The notes: generated by a model not told the origin, from the sequence alone. DNA of 64,000 bases from Gari tellinella (GCA_922989275.2 OV277858.1:104642794-104706793), one strand, 5' to 3'; shown: positions 30,485 through 41,726, counted from the first letter of the stretch. Program-made: numbers and translations.

Positions 30485-30830
30485 AAATGTCTATAAATAA
30501 GCTCAATCAAGTGCATAATATCTTCTATTATACGCTACACATGTATCAAATGCAATTTCAAAATTATGACAAATGTTATATCCACCTGATTTCATATCTA
30601 AATGACCATGACATTTGCCGGACATGACCCAAGTTGTACTGAGCTCAAGAGCTTCTTGGGTTGAGTACACATTTACCAAATATAATTTCTCTATCTTGTA
30701 TAGTTCCAGAGTTATGGTCAAGGTTAAATTTGTGTACAGACGGACAGACAAACATACAAACAGACAGACAGACCAAAAACAATACACCCCGACTAAGTAG
30801 TACGGGTACATATCGTTACTTTGTATTGTA
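30485..30830. repeat. Dispersed repeat ending in GACAGACAAACATAC runs
   Basis: AGTTCCAGAGTTATGGTCAA, GGACAGACAAACATACAAAC, AGACAGACAGACC, CACCCCGACTAAG. This wording is typical of mollusc dispersed repeats. The ORFs over it are not credible. Confidence 0.6.
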
Positions 30831-31119
30831 TTAAAATCTTTAAAGTCCCATTGTGTTTTCAGACCTTTTCTTAATGCCTGAAATACAACGGTTAATAATA
30901 ATGTTTGAACATTCTTATGGGCCAAACTGATCTATGAAATGATGAAGACGGACCTAAATCACCAAAAAGGGGCGATTTGAAATCATAACAAACCGAAAAT
31001 AGAACGTCTGTCATAAACATTACCACACGGCTTAGTATCACGTGATACAGCCGCAATCAACTTCACTGGGGGCAACCGTATCTACCTCCGCCCGTCCATC
31101 CATCAGTCAGTTAGACTAT

Positions 31120-32395
31120 CACATTGTTTTGTCCGCTCTCTAACTCAACTATTTTTTTATCCGATCTTCCACAAACTTGCTGAAAATGTTCATTGATATA
31201 AAATCAAGGTTTAGTTTGATTACTACTAAAATCGCATAAGGTATTTTTGAGTTATTGCCTGTTAATTAATAAAAAATGACTGTTTCAGTCAATTTTGCAC
31301 TCTATAACAAACAGCTTTTATCGGATATTCAACAAACATGCTGAAAATATTTATTCATATAAAATTTAGGTCTAGTTTGATTATTACTAAAATCGCATGT
31401 GGCATATCTGAGTGTTTGCCCTTTAAGTATTAAAAATGACTGTTTTCAGCAAGTTTTGCTCTCTAACACAAATACGTTTTATTGGATCTTCACAAAACTT
31501 GCTGAAAATGTTTATTGCTATAAACTCAATGTTTAGTTTAATTACTACTAAAATCGCATAAGGTATATCTGAGTTATTGCTTGTTTATTAATAAAAAATA
31601 ACTGTTTCAGTCACTTTTGCACTCTAACACATACAGTTTTTATCGGATATTCACTGAACTTGCAGAAAATGTTTAATTATATAAAATTTAGGTCTAGTTT
31701 CATTATTACAAAAATCGCATGTGGCATATCTGAGTTTTTGCCCGTTATGTATTAAAAAATGACTGTTTCAGCATTTTTCGCTTTCTAACACATACAATTT
31801 TTATCAGATATTCACTAAACTTGTTGAAAATGTTTATTAATATTAAATCTAGGTCAATCATCTTAACTACCAAAATCGCACAAGACATGTTGGAGTTTTT
31901 GCCCTTGAATGACTAAAATATTGCTATTTTATCCTTATTTTTGCCCTGTCCACTCTGTAAAAGGACCAGTTTTTATTCTATTTTTAGCCAAATATTTGGT
32001 CAATGGTTGCATGTGCCTCATCTTAGCAGTGTTGGTAATAAGTTAAGTAATAAATGACCACTCCATTTCTCCTTTACCTCTTGAAGGATTTTCATTCAAC
32101 TGTATTCGATTTTTTTCCTTGACCTAGATTCAATACCAATACACGTTGTCAGCAAGTTTGGTGAAGATCAAATAAAAAGTGTTTGTGTTAGAGGGCAGAA
32201 AATGCTGAAACAGTCATTTTTTAATTATTCAAGGGCAATAACTCAGACATGCCTTATGCGATTTTGCTAGTTATTGAACCTGACCTGGATTCTATACTAA
32301 CAAACATTTGTAGCAAGATTGGTGAGAAAAAAAAAGAAGTGTTTGAGTTAGAGAGCGGACAAGGCTGAAACAGTCATTTTCAGCAAGCTCAAGGT
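31120..32395. repeat. About 160-bp tandem array with inverted end
   Basis: The unit includes ACTTGCTGAAAATGTTTATT, TTACTACTAAAATCGCAT, AAAAATGACTGTTTCAG and CACTCTAACACA. The word GACTGTTTCAG recurs at about 31279, 31438, 31601 and 31759 (steps of 158-163 bp). From about 32100 the units are inverted (CTGAAACAGTCATTTTTTAA, TGAGTTAGAGAGCGGACAAG). Confidence 0.88.
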
Positions 32396-32472
32396 ATAGA
32401 TGCTCCGTAAATTTTTTAATCGCTTACCCACCGTGAATAATATTTACACGTTGTCACAGGATCTCTTAGTGT

Positions 32473-32684
32473 TTAACCCTGTGCCTACTGGTCGTAACTT
32501 TACGGAATTTACAAACTGTTTGAATCTAAAAAGACACCGCGTCACGCGGCGTCTCATCTGGATCAAAACTGTTTGACACTCGTCTTAAGGTTTGTTTAAT
32601 TAAAACAATGCATAAATTTAATCTGAACAAATTTTGCAGATAAATGTCAAAGCAGACGTCTGTGCAGCAGAATAAGGGTTAACC
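32473..32684. mobile_element. F2 element
   Basis: TTTAACCCTGTGCCTACTGG to GCAGAATAAGGGTTAACC; core GACACCGCGTCACGCGGCGT. Confidence 0.75.
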
Positions 32685-32714
32685 AGATGTTCCAGATAAA
32701 CATGTAAGCGGGAG

Positions 32715-32905
32715 TAATCTGAACTAATCTAACATTTCTCACTCATTTCAGCACCGAATGCTATGGTGTTACTACTGATTAAACTGTCTCTTCGAGACAC
32801 TTTTAATGAGTATGACACCATTGGGTTTAAAAGCAGAAATAAAGATTTTAGTTTTCGAAATACTTCCGTTATCTGGAGGCCTGTATTTACAGAGTTGTCC
32901 TTCTT
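32715..32905. mobile_element. F14 palindromic element
   Basis: CTAACATTTCTCACTCATTT, AATGCTATGGTGTTACTACT, AACTGTCTCTTCGAGACAC, GAAATACTTCCGTTATCTGG. Confidence 0.7.
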
Positions 32906-33500
32906 TCCATTCACAAGGGAGGCTTTTTAATTTGTGCAGCACAAAAATATTATAAATAAAATTTAAAAAGCGAATTTATTAGATAAAGCCGGTTTTTGTC
33001 AAAGAATCACGTCCCATGTAGTTCAAATGGGACCCCAAACAACCGTTTTATGCAGGTTTCTCAAAAACACAATGCGGCTTTAAAGAAACGTATGCCTTCT
33101 GCAAGCACGGTTGCGAAAATATGTGACTTTAAGCTGTAAAACACAAAATACACAACTAAATTACTAATCATTGTCATTTTTAATGCCATCTTAATGGTAT
33201 GAATCATATGTTAAGATATTAAGCATGTGCTCTCAAACCTTTAAGTCGTTACTTCTTGTTTTAACGCACCTGGTCAAATCCATGCTCGCCGCCAGTATCT
33301 CTGTGTGCCTGACCTTATTATCGAAGTTATATTAGGTAGGGAATCAGACTAAAGTAACCCACTGCAGCATTGTGGTATCTATACGCGACATTTTGTCCTA
33401 TGCAAAACAGTAATAACAACGATCAGAGGGATTCTCTAGGAGCCGTTTGATGATTGTCTTTGCTGTTGTTGATTTTATGATACATTAGCGATGGGTGAAG
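32906..33500. other. Intron without recognised elements
   Basis: No palindrome, tRNA-like box or exon-like segment stood out. Composition is similar to neighbouring introns. Confidence 0.45.
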
Positions 33501-33505
33501 TTATT

Positions 33506-33718
33506 TAACCCTTAGCCCGCCAAATAAATTGTCGTCTGCTATATTTCTCGTCTGCTTCAAGTTTCAAAGTGCTTCAAAGTTGCTCAAAATTGCTGAAAAT
33601 GTTGTCCGAGTGTCAAACAACTTGGATCCGGATGAGACGCCGAGTTACTCGGCGTCTCATCCGGATCCAAGCTGTTTGCATATGGAGCTATAGTCGTGAG
33701 TGGCAGGCTAAGGGTTAA
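33506..33718. mobile_element. F2 element with ACTCGGCG core
   Basis: TTAACCCTTAGCCCGCCAAA to GAGTGGCAGGCTAAGGGTTA; core GATGAGACGCCGAGTTACTC with inverse, borders AACAACTTGGATCCG / CGGATCCAAGCTGTTTGC. Stem changes are matched on both arms. Confidence 0.85.
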
Positions 33719-33790
33719 AATTCCTTGGAAATAAGAGTTTTAGCGTGAACGTGTTATTGGGAAATAATATATAACGTTTACTCCAAGGAT
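33719..33790. mobile_element. F1 right-end fragment
   Basis: AGAGTTTTAGCGTGAACGTG, TTATTGGGAAATAAT, AACGTTTACTCCAAGGA. Confidence 0.6.
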
Positions 33791-33966
33791 TTTCTCCATA
33801 GGTTGAGTTTCATATTACCAACCAATGCTAAAGAATTGGCTTGTTATCCAATCAGAAGTGAGGAATTTACTTTGTAGTATAATAAGTACACATGTTTCCT
33901 CCAAAGTTACCCTGTTTGTAAAACGAGTATGCACTTCGTTAAGGCACAATGAGTTGAGTAAAAACA

Positions 33967-34149
33967 GTAAAACCTCTCTATTACGAATGAATACTTTTTG
34001 ATTGTTTTCATGCGATGTGCCAGCTTAAAACAATATGAAATTAAAGGAATTTTCTGCTTTACCTTCACCTTGCTTGAAGCAAAAACCTTCTTGAATACTA
34101 ACAACTTGACATCATTTAGTAGTCGTAATAAAGAGGCTTTACTGTATAC
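33967..34149. mobile_element. F7 palindromic MITE
   Basis: CAGTAAAACCTCTCTATTAC to GTAATAAAGAGGCTTTACTG, TA; the centre AAATTAAAGGAATTTTCTGC / TTACCTTCACCTTGCTT is decayed. Confidence 0.78.
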
Positions 34150-34398
34150 AATGATGAAAACGTTATTCTTACCAAAATGAACGCGTTTATTCTAAATATA
34201 TAATTTCAAATGTTAACAGTTTGGAGCCAGATCAGATGCCGGGTAACCCGGCGTCTGATCAGGCTCCAAACCGTTTGTCATTCAGATAAAAATGAACATT
34301 CAAAATTGCCAAAAAGTTGTCATTTTCTACGTTTTAGTGATGTGCGTTTGCGTTTCGTTTGCGTTTAAACGGGAAAGAATAACGTTTTCTCCACTGTA
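34146..34398. mobile_element. F1 MITE, intermediate age
   Basis: TACAATGATGAAAACGTTAT to ACGTTTTCTCCACTGTA; core CAGATGCCGGGTAACC intact apart from one mismatch. It shares its TA with the preceding F7 element. Confidence 0.85.
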
Positions 34399-34620
34399 GT
34401 ACGTATAGAGCTCAATACATCGTCCTGGGTCGCACCACAAACTGGTAATGTGTATACATGTATATTCTATGGTAAAGAGACAAAATTAGTTCCCGTTAAG
34501 GCCTGTCGCATACGGAAGTCGGTCTTGCGGGCGAGCGGATATGCGTCTTGACGACATAGACTTTTTCCGCACGTGCTTATACTAGAAAATTTATATAAAG
34601 GAAATGTTGATACGATTTAG

Positions 34621-35651
34621 TATAATCCACAGGTACTTGACACATACTTTAATATCTATTAACACCCCCCCCCCTTTAAAAAAAAAAAAAATTTTTTTTT
34701 TTACTATACTTCTATTATAGATACAAGGTAAACAGCGCAATTCAACACCGAGTCTTGACTATCGTCTTAAGCTGATGCTAAAATAAACTAGATCGCCGAT
34801 ATTCTCTTGTGGTACCCTCGGGAAATGATTAATTTATCAATATCTACTTTTATTTCATCAAATTCCGTCAAATAACGCCACAGTATGTGAATTATAACGA
34901 AAATAAGCATAAAAAAGTTTTATGTCGTTTTCACGGAACATAGCAACGAATGTACATGTAGGGGTGATCTGTTATTTGTCCACAATAAACGGCCTATGCC
35001 ACTGGAACTTTCACCAAATATTATAAATCATCTTTAAATAAAATATTATCAGTTTTATATAATTTACATAGAATGCAAAATTAAAAGAAACTTTACCTGT
35101 TTAATTTTGACCAATGAGATCGCTCCGTTCATTCGATTCATTCCGGTATTCAAAATGGCATTGAAAATGAAATGAGTCTTTCACTTGTCAGTTTCGTGCC
35201 AAATTACATGTATATTTCATATAGCTGATAGTGAAGAGGGTCATGTTCCGACACAAAAAGTTCCAGCCGTAAATGCCGTTAAATGTGCAAACAGACTAGA
35301 TAACCCCTTATTTTGGGCAATAAATTCTGTACCGTGAGAACGACATAAAACTTTTTGATGCTTATTTTCGTTATAATTCACATACTGTGGCGTTATTTGA
35401 CGGAATTTGATGAAATAAAAAGTAGATATTGATAAATTAATCATTTCCCGAGGGTACCACAAGAGAATATCGGCGATCGAGTCTATTTTAGCATCAGCTT
35501 AAGTCGATAGTAAAGACTAGGTGTTGAATTGCGCTGTTTACCTTGTATCTATAAAAGAAGTATAGTAAAAAAAAAAAAGTTTTTTTTAAAAAAAAAAGGG
35601 GGGGGGGGTGTTAATAGATATTAAGTAAGTGTCAAGTACCTGTGGTATAAT
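34621..35651. mobile_element. 1-kb hairpin transposon with 313-bp inverted arms
   Basis: CCACAGGTACTTGACACATA (34627) is inverted at 35645, and the arms match through GTTTTATGTCGTTTTCACGG (about 34940) and CCGTGAGAACGACATAAAAC (35331). TATAAT flanks both sides (34621-34626, 35646-35651), a likely target duplication. The arms include poly-C/poly-A and their complement. No ORF of note; non-autonomous. Confidence 0.88.
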
Positions 35652-35713
35652 CCTTCATAGCTCAGTCAGTAGAGTGATTGGCTACCAATTCAAAGGTCAT
35701 AGGTTCGTTTCGT
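35651..35713 (+). repeat. tRNA-like sequence T7, truncated
   Basis: TCCTTCATAGCTCAGTCAGT, AGAGTGATTGGCTACCAATT, AGGTCATAGGTTCG give A and B boxes with a tRNA-length spacing. It is cut on the left by the hairpin transposon and on the right by an F1 end (AACGTCTTCTCCACT at 35739). Confidence 0.62.
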
Positions 35714-35756
35714 ATGCGTTTATATGGCAAATGAATAACGTCTTCTCCACTTTATC
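35714..35756. mobile_element. F1 right-end fragment
   Basis: ATGCGTTTATATGGCAAATG, AATAACGTCTTCTCCACT. It ends about 30 bp from the E16 donor. Confidence 0.6.
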
Positions 35757-35785
35757 ATCAAGCAAGGAAAACTAAATGTACTCAC

Positions 35786-36048
35786 GTTGCAGAAATTGTC
35801 GGCTCAGTCGTCGAATCAACACAAAGAAGGTTCTCCCCAACAAACAAGATTGCCGCGTCACAGATTTCCAGTTTACCGACGTAGTTCGAGGAGATAACAA
35901 ATGCAAACTCTAATTTGTACAGAGATCCCTCGGGGATGATGGCGGTCATGATAACTCGTTGTACCTGGCCTTTGGCAATATTTGTGTTTACAGCGGTACT
36001 ACCAAGCTCACCAACAGAAAGAGCAAGGCTGACTGGGGTCGGTATGGC
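35786..36048 (-). CDS. Exon E16: first half of repeat R6
   Basis: 263 bp, phase 0 to 2; acceptor CGTTTTAG, donor GTGAGTACA. Contains KGQVQRVIMTAIIPEGSLYK, then LEFAFVISSNYVGKLEIC and ILFVGENLLCVD. The second Cys is preceded by Leu where the other repeats have Pro. Counterpart of E11. Confidence 0.87.
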
Positions 36049-36067
36049 CTAAAACGGATAATTTTAT

Positions 36068-36126
36068 TATGCCAATAAAATGAAACTCGCTTATAACGAA
36101 TTTGGATATAACGATATATTGGATAT
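36068..36126. repeat. F9 end fragment
   Basis: GAAACTCGCTTATAACGAAT, TTGGATATAACGATATATTG, a word shared with 37550-37655 and 53860. Confidence 0.55.
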
Positions 36127-36478
36127 ACAGTGTTCCCTCTCTACAACGGCCCTCCCAACAACGACTCCCTCTTTATAACGACCATTGCAGCAGTTCCCAA
36201 AACAAGACACTTATATGTCTAACACTTTCGCGTCTGCAATATCGTGTGCTGACACTTTCGTCTGCTGTTTTTCTCAAAGTGACATAATTGACATTTAGAC
36301 AGAAAAAACTCAAATGACGAGTAACAAACAGCTTGAATCCAGATCAGACGCCGCGTGACGCGGCGTCTGATCTGGATTCAAGCTGTTTGCAAATTTCCCT
36401 CCCTATAACGACTCCCTCCACACAACGAACACAATTTGTGTCTCCCGTTGGGTGTCGTTGTAGAGAGGGAGCGCTGTA
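36126..36478. mobile_element. F3 palindromic element
   Basis: TACAGTGTTCCCTCTCTACA to GTAGAGAGGGAGCGCTGTA; core CAGATCAGACGCCGCGTGAC fully paired. One of the best-preserved F3 copies. Confidence 0.88.
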
Positions 36479-36480
36479 TA

Positions 36481-36630
36481 AAGGATATTGAATGAGTGTG
36501 TTTTCAGTCGTGAATTTATTGAACGAGTTGGATAAAATAATATGTTGCGAGCCTTGGCGAGTAACATATCGTTTTATCCAACGAGTTCAATAAATTCACG
36601 ACTGAAAACACACGAATTTAATATCCTATT
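36481..36630. mobile_element. F15 palindromic element
   Basis: AAGGATATTGAATGAGTGTG, TTTTCAGTCGTGAATTTATT to CGACTGAAAACACACGAATT, TAATATCCT, with loop GCGAGCCTTGGCGAG. Confidence 0.82.
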
Positions 36631-37268
36631 TATCACATAAACACCAAGTAATACGAAAATCCGAACGGTCTTACTTTCACTTTTACTCTCGGCTCTTAGG
36701 AAGACGATTCGTCATAGGTGTTGTTCGGTTTTATTCATCCGTAGATAAAAAACACCTATCAAACTAAAATAAAGAAAACCAAAACCAATGTGTTGTGAAA
36801 AGACTTCTCTGATACCATATTCAAATTTTATATTAATATTTAATTTAAGATTGTTCTAAATGACTAAAAATGTTCATTTGACATTCAGAATCTAGTTTCG
36901 TTTTCAAAATTACGTCATTATAGCAACATGATGTCATTATCATTGTAACGTCTAAATTTGAAAAACAGTCACTGTTAATACTAATGCTCTACGTAGCCTG
37001 ATTTGCAGCCTGAATTTACAGGACTGCTCGGGATAATGTTTTAGGACACTTGGAAATGTTTCAATACCTAGTGGTGATCTAAGTTTGCTTAGTAGGTGCT
37101 CTTCACTGATTTACAGTCGGCGTAGTAGTACAATAGTTTGGTGAATCGAAAATTAGTATAAAATATATGCCCAGTGGGCCGTACGGTTTTTCCGGACCTC
37201 TATATTTTGCACGTTTATGTGATAAAACGATTCATATTGGATAAAACGAAACAGAATTAACCCCCATT

Positions 37269-37520
37269 ATTAACCCTTTCCCTTATAGAAGCGACTTTTA
37301 GCACATTCATTTTATTCATCCGCTGCAGAAAATAGTTCCAAATTATACCGTAATGAATATGTTTCATATTAAATTCTTTCCTTATTCTAGCAGTTAATAG
37401 TTTAAAGCAGGCTGAAAGTAAAGCAGAATGCGCCTTAGGGCGCATTCTGGTTTACTTTCAACCTGCTTTAAGTAGTCACATAAATACAATACTAGAAACA
37501 ATGCTATCAGGTAAAGGGTA
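37269..37520. mobile_element. F4 element
   Basis: TAACCCTTTCCCTTATAGAA to TCAGGTAAAGGGTAAAAC; hairpin AAAGCAGAATGCGCCTTAGG / GGCGCATTCTGGTTTACTTT. Confidence 0.82.
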
Positions 37521-37554
37521 AAACTAACATAGACAATAGTAAAATGGGTCTGAT

Positions 37555-37655
37555 GTAACGAAATTTGGATATACGATATATAATGATAGAAATCGGACGG
37601 TCACTAGGAGTTCGTTATAAGTGAGCTTCACTATACCGAAAAAGGTTATATTGTT
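37555..37655. repeat. F9 palindromic element
   Basis: GTAACGAAATTTGGATATAC and AGTTCGTTATAAGTGAGCTT, CACTATA; an eroded MITE. Confidence 0.5.
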
Positions 37656-37721
37656 TTGTCAATACTAACTTTATAACTCGTCTCATGTGGTAATATTGTC
37701 TGCTTCGAAATTGTTTGTCCA

Positions 37722-37985
37722 ATTAACTCCTGATCTGCCATGACATCATCAAATTTTAAACAATTGTCGTCTGCTTTTATTTCTCAAATTTAGTTTTTTT
37801 ATTTTAAGAAGTACGAGTGTTGAAATGAGTGTCAAAATGTCTGGATTATTTGAAAGCGGCGTCTGATTAGGACCAAAACTGTTTGACACTAATTTTTAAA
37901 TTTCTTCAGTCAAAATACCTAAAATTAAAAGCAGACGACAATTGTTTAAAAACTGATGACGTCATGGCAGTGAGTGTTAACATGT
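37722..37985. mobile_element. F2 element, half hairpin
   Basis: TTAACTCCTGATCTGCCATG, ACATCATC to TGACGTCATGGCAGTGAGTG, TTAAC; one core arm (AGCGGCGTCTGATTAGGACC) is present. Confidence 0.75.
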
Positions 37986-38143
37986 AAAAGAATGACGTCA
38001 TCCATTTACTGTAACTCTGTACTGTTTGACACTAATTTTATATTTTTTTTATAGTCAAAGTACTTAAAAATTAAAGCATACTATATATATCTTTAAAATT
38101 GATGACGTCATGGGTTTACAAGAAAAACATGATGTCAACGTAC

Positions 38144-38346
38144 AGTTGATAATGTTGACTGGTCCTCGGTTGTAGCGATGCCTGTGATTGACTTTGTATC
38201 AACGTTTGACATGGCAGTATCCAGGTATGTTTCAACGGTCAGGTCATACGTTCCCTGGGCCACATTTTGGTTCGCATGTCCAACGATCTCGATAATGGCA
38301 GTGTCATCGTCAAATATATCATTTGCTATTATACTAGTGCCGCTTC
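38144..38346 (-). CDS. Exon E15: second half of repeat R5
   Basis: 203 bp, phase 1 to 0; acceptor TTTTTACAG, donor GTACGTTG. Peptide SGTSIIANDIFDDDTAIIEI, then VGHANQNVAQGTYDLTVETY and an SITGIATTEDQSTLST tail. Matches E10. Confidence 0.85.
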
Positions 38347-38504
38347 CTGTAAAAATAGAGATATTCACCCTAGCGACGACCAAACCTGTCTTTGAAAACC
38401 GGTGTACACATGTACATGACACTTGTTCTATATATGCAAACAGTGAAGACGTTAATCAGAGGGTTCCAATACGATCAGTGGTTACAGTTTGCATAGTTCA
38501 CTAG

Positions 38505-38595
38505 TACAATGCTCCCTTCAAACAACGGCCCTCTGAACAACGATTCCCTCCTTACAACAACACTTGCCACTAGTCCCCTAACAAGACAATTTTGT
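38505..38595. mobile_element. F3 left-end fragment
   Basis: TACAATGCTCCCTTCAAACA, CTCCTTACAACAACACTTGC; joined at its right to unrelated sequence. Confidence 0.6.
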
Positions 38596-38737
38596 TTGCT
38601 TATTAACCGAATTATAAACTGAAATACATCGTTGTAACATTTTCTCATCAAATTGTTCCAAAATATATGCAATAAAAAATTGTAATCTGTAAACTTTACC
38701 ATAATACCATAATTTGCACATGCGTATTTCGTCAACA

Positions 38738-38977
38738 TTTATCTCATTATCCCCTGAAACTTCCAATGGATAATTCCAGTTTGCAATGAAGGCTGGTCCA
38801 TTTTTAGACAATTTAGGATTGTTTTTTGTAATAAATTGCAAAGTGACAAACAGTGAAGTCCCTGCAAGAGCCCTCTGATCAGGGACTTCACTGTTTGCAT
38901 TTAAGACAGGTGTAATAATCACATGTACACATTTGGTAAATGACGCATATGTGCGTCACTAGGACTCAATGAGTTAC
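38738..38977. mobile_element. F12 palindromic element
   Basis: TTATCTCATTATCCCCTGAA to CACTAGGACTCAATGAGTTA, core AAACAGTGAAGTCCCTGCAA / TGATCAGGGACTTCACTGTT. The inverse copy is at 45949-46186. Confidence 0.78.
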
Positions 38978-39049
38978 AAGAATTTATATAAGTTTTGTAA
39001 TTCTTGTCCTTGTTGACGAAATATGCATGTGCAAATTATGGCATTCTGT

Positions 39050-39155
39050 CGCGTACTTTCAGCCTGCTTCTATTTTCTATTTTCTCTACTTCCAGTGGAG
39101 GAATAAATGAAAAGCGTAAAAATGCGTAGCTACATGTATCGAGTAAAGGGTTAAA
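39050..39155. mobile_element. F4 right-half fragment
   Basis: TTCAGCCTGCTTCTATTTTC, TTCCAGTGGAGGAATAAATG, GCGTAAAAATGCGTAGC, GTAAAGGGTTAA. Confidence 0.55.
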
Positions 39156-39187
39156 TCAGGTTTGAGAGGCGATACAGTAATGCTAGT

Positions 39188-39517
39188 TAACAGTGGAGAA
39201 CACGTTATTCTTTCCCACCAAACGTGTTTACGTTAAACATATTTCCATTGCAAACAGTTTGGAGCCAGATCAGATGACGGGTTGTCCACTCACATTAAAA
39301 TGTATTGTTAGATATTTCTAAAACTTTAGTAGTTATACAGTTTCTTCCCAGGGTAGGTGAGGAACAAATGACAATCAAGTTGCCCGAGCCGTTAACCAAT
39401 CAGAAATAAGGATTTACTTTGCAGTATAATAAGTTATTTTCTACACTTTTTAGATTGTTGGTGTGTGTGTATTTCGTGTACGGTTGAACAGGTAATAATA
39501 ACGAATTCTCCACTGTA
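39188..39517. mobile_element. F1 MITE with internal replacement
   Basis: TAACAGTGGAGAACACGTTA to ACGAATTCTCCACTGTA. The left arm and one core arm (GGAGCCAGATCAGATGAC) are F1, but the right arm is replaced by ACCAATCAGAAATAAGGATT, sequence also seen at 33836. Confidence 0.65.
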
Positions 39518-39554
39518 CATGTAACAGGGGAAATGTAAAGCTCCTGTATGAAAG

Positions 39555-39912
39555 TACAGTGCTACTTCCATACAGCGACTCTCCCAACAACGACTCCTTC
39601 CTTACAACGACCATTTGCCACAATTCCCTAAACAGGATAGTTATGTCTAACGCTATTACTGCTGCAATATTGTCTGCTTAAAGTTGTCAGTTGCTGTTTT
39701 TCTCAAGGTTACATATTGGTTATTTTGACAGAAAAACATAATGACGAGTGGCAAACAGTTTGAATCCAGATCAGACGCCGCGTAAACGCGGCGTCTGACC
39801 TGGATTCAAGCTGTTTGCAAATGTAAGCCAATATTTCTCCCATTAACGACTATCTCCAAACAACGAACAAATTGTCTGCCATTGGGTGTCGTTGTAGAGA
39901 AGGAGCACTGTG
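39555..39912. mobile_element. F3 palindromic element
   Basis: TACAGTGCTACTTCCATACA to GTAGAGAAGGAGCACTGTG; core CAGATCAGACGCCGCGTAAA with inverse. Confidence 0.84.
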
Positions 39913-40206
39913 GATCTAACAATAACGAAGAACTATTATAAAATGTTTGCCCTGCGTACAACAATCAATATGTGTTGAAAAGGCTTATTCAGCTTATGTG
40001 TTGATAGAAATACAGTAAAACCTCAAAACCTGATACAGCGAAGCTTGCTTATAGCGAAACTGGATAAAACGGGAAACAATACCGTTTCTTCTCTACAGTA
40101 CCTATTTAACATTGGATGTTTAATAATAATTTCGTCGGCGAGAACTGTCGTCTGTTTCTGTTCTATAATTAGAAGTATAAGGCAATAGTTCACTGTCTTG
40201 TAAACA

Positions 40207-40443
40207 GGGGTCCGTTTTACTATACTAAAGCAAAATTTGTGCGTAAGTCAAAATTTTAAATTTTAATTTATTTTTTTATTATCACTTGCTACAAACAGCA
40301 AGTAGCCAGATCAGAGGACGCGCTTTTAGCGCGTCCTTTGATCTGGCTATTTGCTGTTTGCAAACGTTTAGGATCGAAAAATAAGAGTAAAACGATGTTG
40401 ACTTACGCACAAATTTTGCGTAAGTAGTTTAGTAAAACGGGCC
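40207..40443. mobile_element. F10 palindromic MITE
   Basis: GGGTCCGTTTTACTATACTA to TTAGTAAAACGGGCCC; core GATCAGAGGACGCGCTTTTA and inverse. Very close to the 22226 copy. Confidence 0.87.
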
Positions 40444-40477
40444 CGAGGTTCTTGGCCAAATCAATACCATTTAAACT

Positions 40478-40935
40478 CTTTCAACGCTAAGTAATGATTT
40501 CGTCTGCGACAACTGTCGTCTGCTTCTGTTCTAAAATTAGAATTGTCTTAAATTGGTCCAGAGTATCAATCATTTTGGAGCCCGATGAGACGCTGAGTAA
40601 CTCGGCGTCTCATCAGCACCGAAGCTATTTTCACGTGCCACCATGGTTTCATCGTATTTACTATTCAGCGTGAAAATAGTAAACATCGTCGTTTTCTTTG
40701 AAATTGTCCGTTGTTGTTGGGGTTTTGGGGGTTTTCTTGTTTTATTTTTTAATTGCAGATAAAAGGTCTCTTGACTGAAAGAAGAATTGAAATCTTTAAG
40801 AGTGTTTCTTAATATAAAAATGCATAAGATATCATAAATAAAACAGACGAAAAGTTTAAGCAGATGATATATCTATTATACCAAAGACTGTGTTAGACGG
40901 GGTTATACACATACTGGAAGCAAACGAGTTAATGG
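40478..40935. mobile_element. F2-like element, long form
   Basis: TTTCAACGCTAAGTAATGAT, TCGTCTGCGACAACTGTCGT, core GATGAGACGCTGAGTAACTC / GGCGTCTCATC, right side GCAGATGATATATC. An insertion of unknown type follows the core (40640-40790). Confidence 0.6.
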
Positions 40936-40964
40936 GTACTGTAACAAGTCAATGTATATCAACG

Positions 40965-41290
40965 TACAGTGCTGCCTCTCTACAACACCCCTAAACAACC
41001 ATTCCGTCCTTACAACAATATTTGTCGCTGTTCCCAAACCAAGACAATCATGTCTAAAGCTTTTACTGCTGCAATAATGTCTGTTTGAAATTGTTGTTTG
41101 TCGTTTTTATCTCAAAGGTACGTATTGGACATTTTGACAGAAGAATGACAAATAGTTTGACGCGGCGTCTGATCTAGGTTCAAACTTTTTGCAAATACAC
41201 TTTTAGGATTTAACAACCCTATATCATCTCCCTGCGAACCAAACACAAAATATTTGTCTCCCTTTGGGTGGTTTGTAGAGAGTGAATTCT
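40965..41290. mobile_element. F3 element, core partly deleted
   Basis: TACAGTGCTGCCTCTCTACA, AGACAATCATGTC, one core arm (GACGCGGCGTCTGATCTAGG), right side GGTTTGTAGAGAGTGAATTC. Confidence 0.72.
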
Positions 41291-41569
41291 GAATTTGTGG
41301 CAAATAATGTAGTTTTGATCCTGACATGCGTCTCATCTGGATCCATACTGTTTTCCATTCTGATGATATAATTTGTAAGACGAAATTAATTGAAGACAAC
41401 AAATACAGTTTGCAAAAGGTTAAATGTTTGTTCATCGATTATGAAAAGTTTGTGTGGAAAATCAATTAGTTTTCACACAAATACCAACTTTCTGGAAATC
41501 TGTTTGTTTTGTCTAAAATATGTGCAGTCTATCTACCTTTATGCAGCTTTTTAAACCATTGACTACAGC

Positions 41570-41705
41570 GGAGAGAACGTTATTATTTTCAGTATAAACA
41601 GAACGCAATTATCGCAGAATGCACCTAATGCGCATTCTGCTGTACTTTCAACCTGCTTCAAGTTGCCTATCATCAACATTAGAAGCAGGCTATGGTAAAA
41701 GGTTG
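41570..41705. mobile_element. F1 left end joined to F4 core
   Basis: TACAGCGGAGAGAACGTTAT then CGCAGAATGCACCTAATGCG, CATTCTGCTGTACTTTCAAC: an F1 arm followed by an F4 hairpin, a chimeric remnant. Confidence 0.6.
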
Positions 41706-41726
41706 ACCTGAGAATTGTTGCAGCCA

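Noticed and set aside
30503..30925. 140-aa minus-strand ORF
   Set aside because: It runs over a GACAGACAAACATAC dispersed repeat, with no homology and no phase-compatible splice borders.
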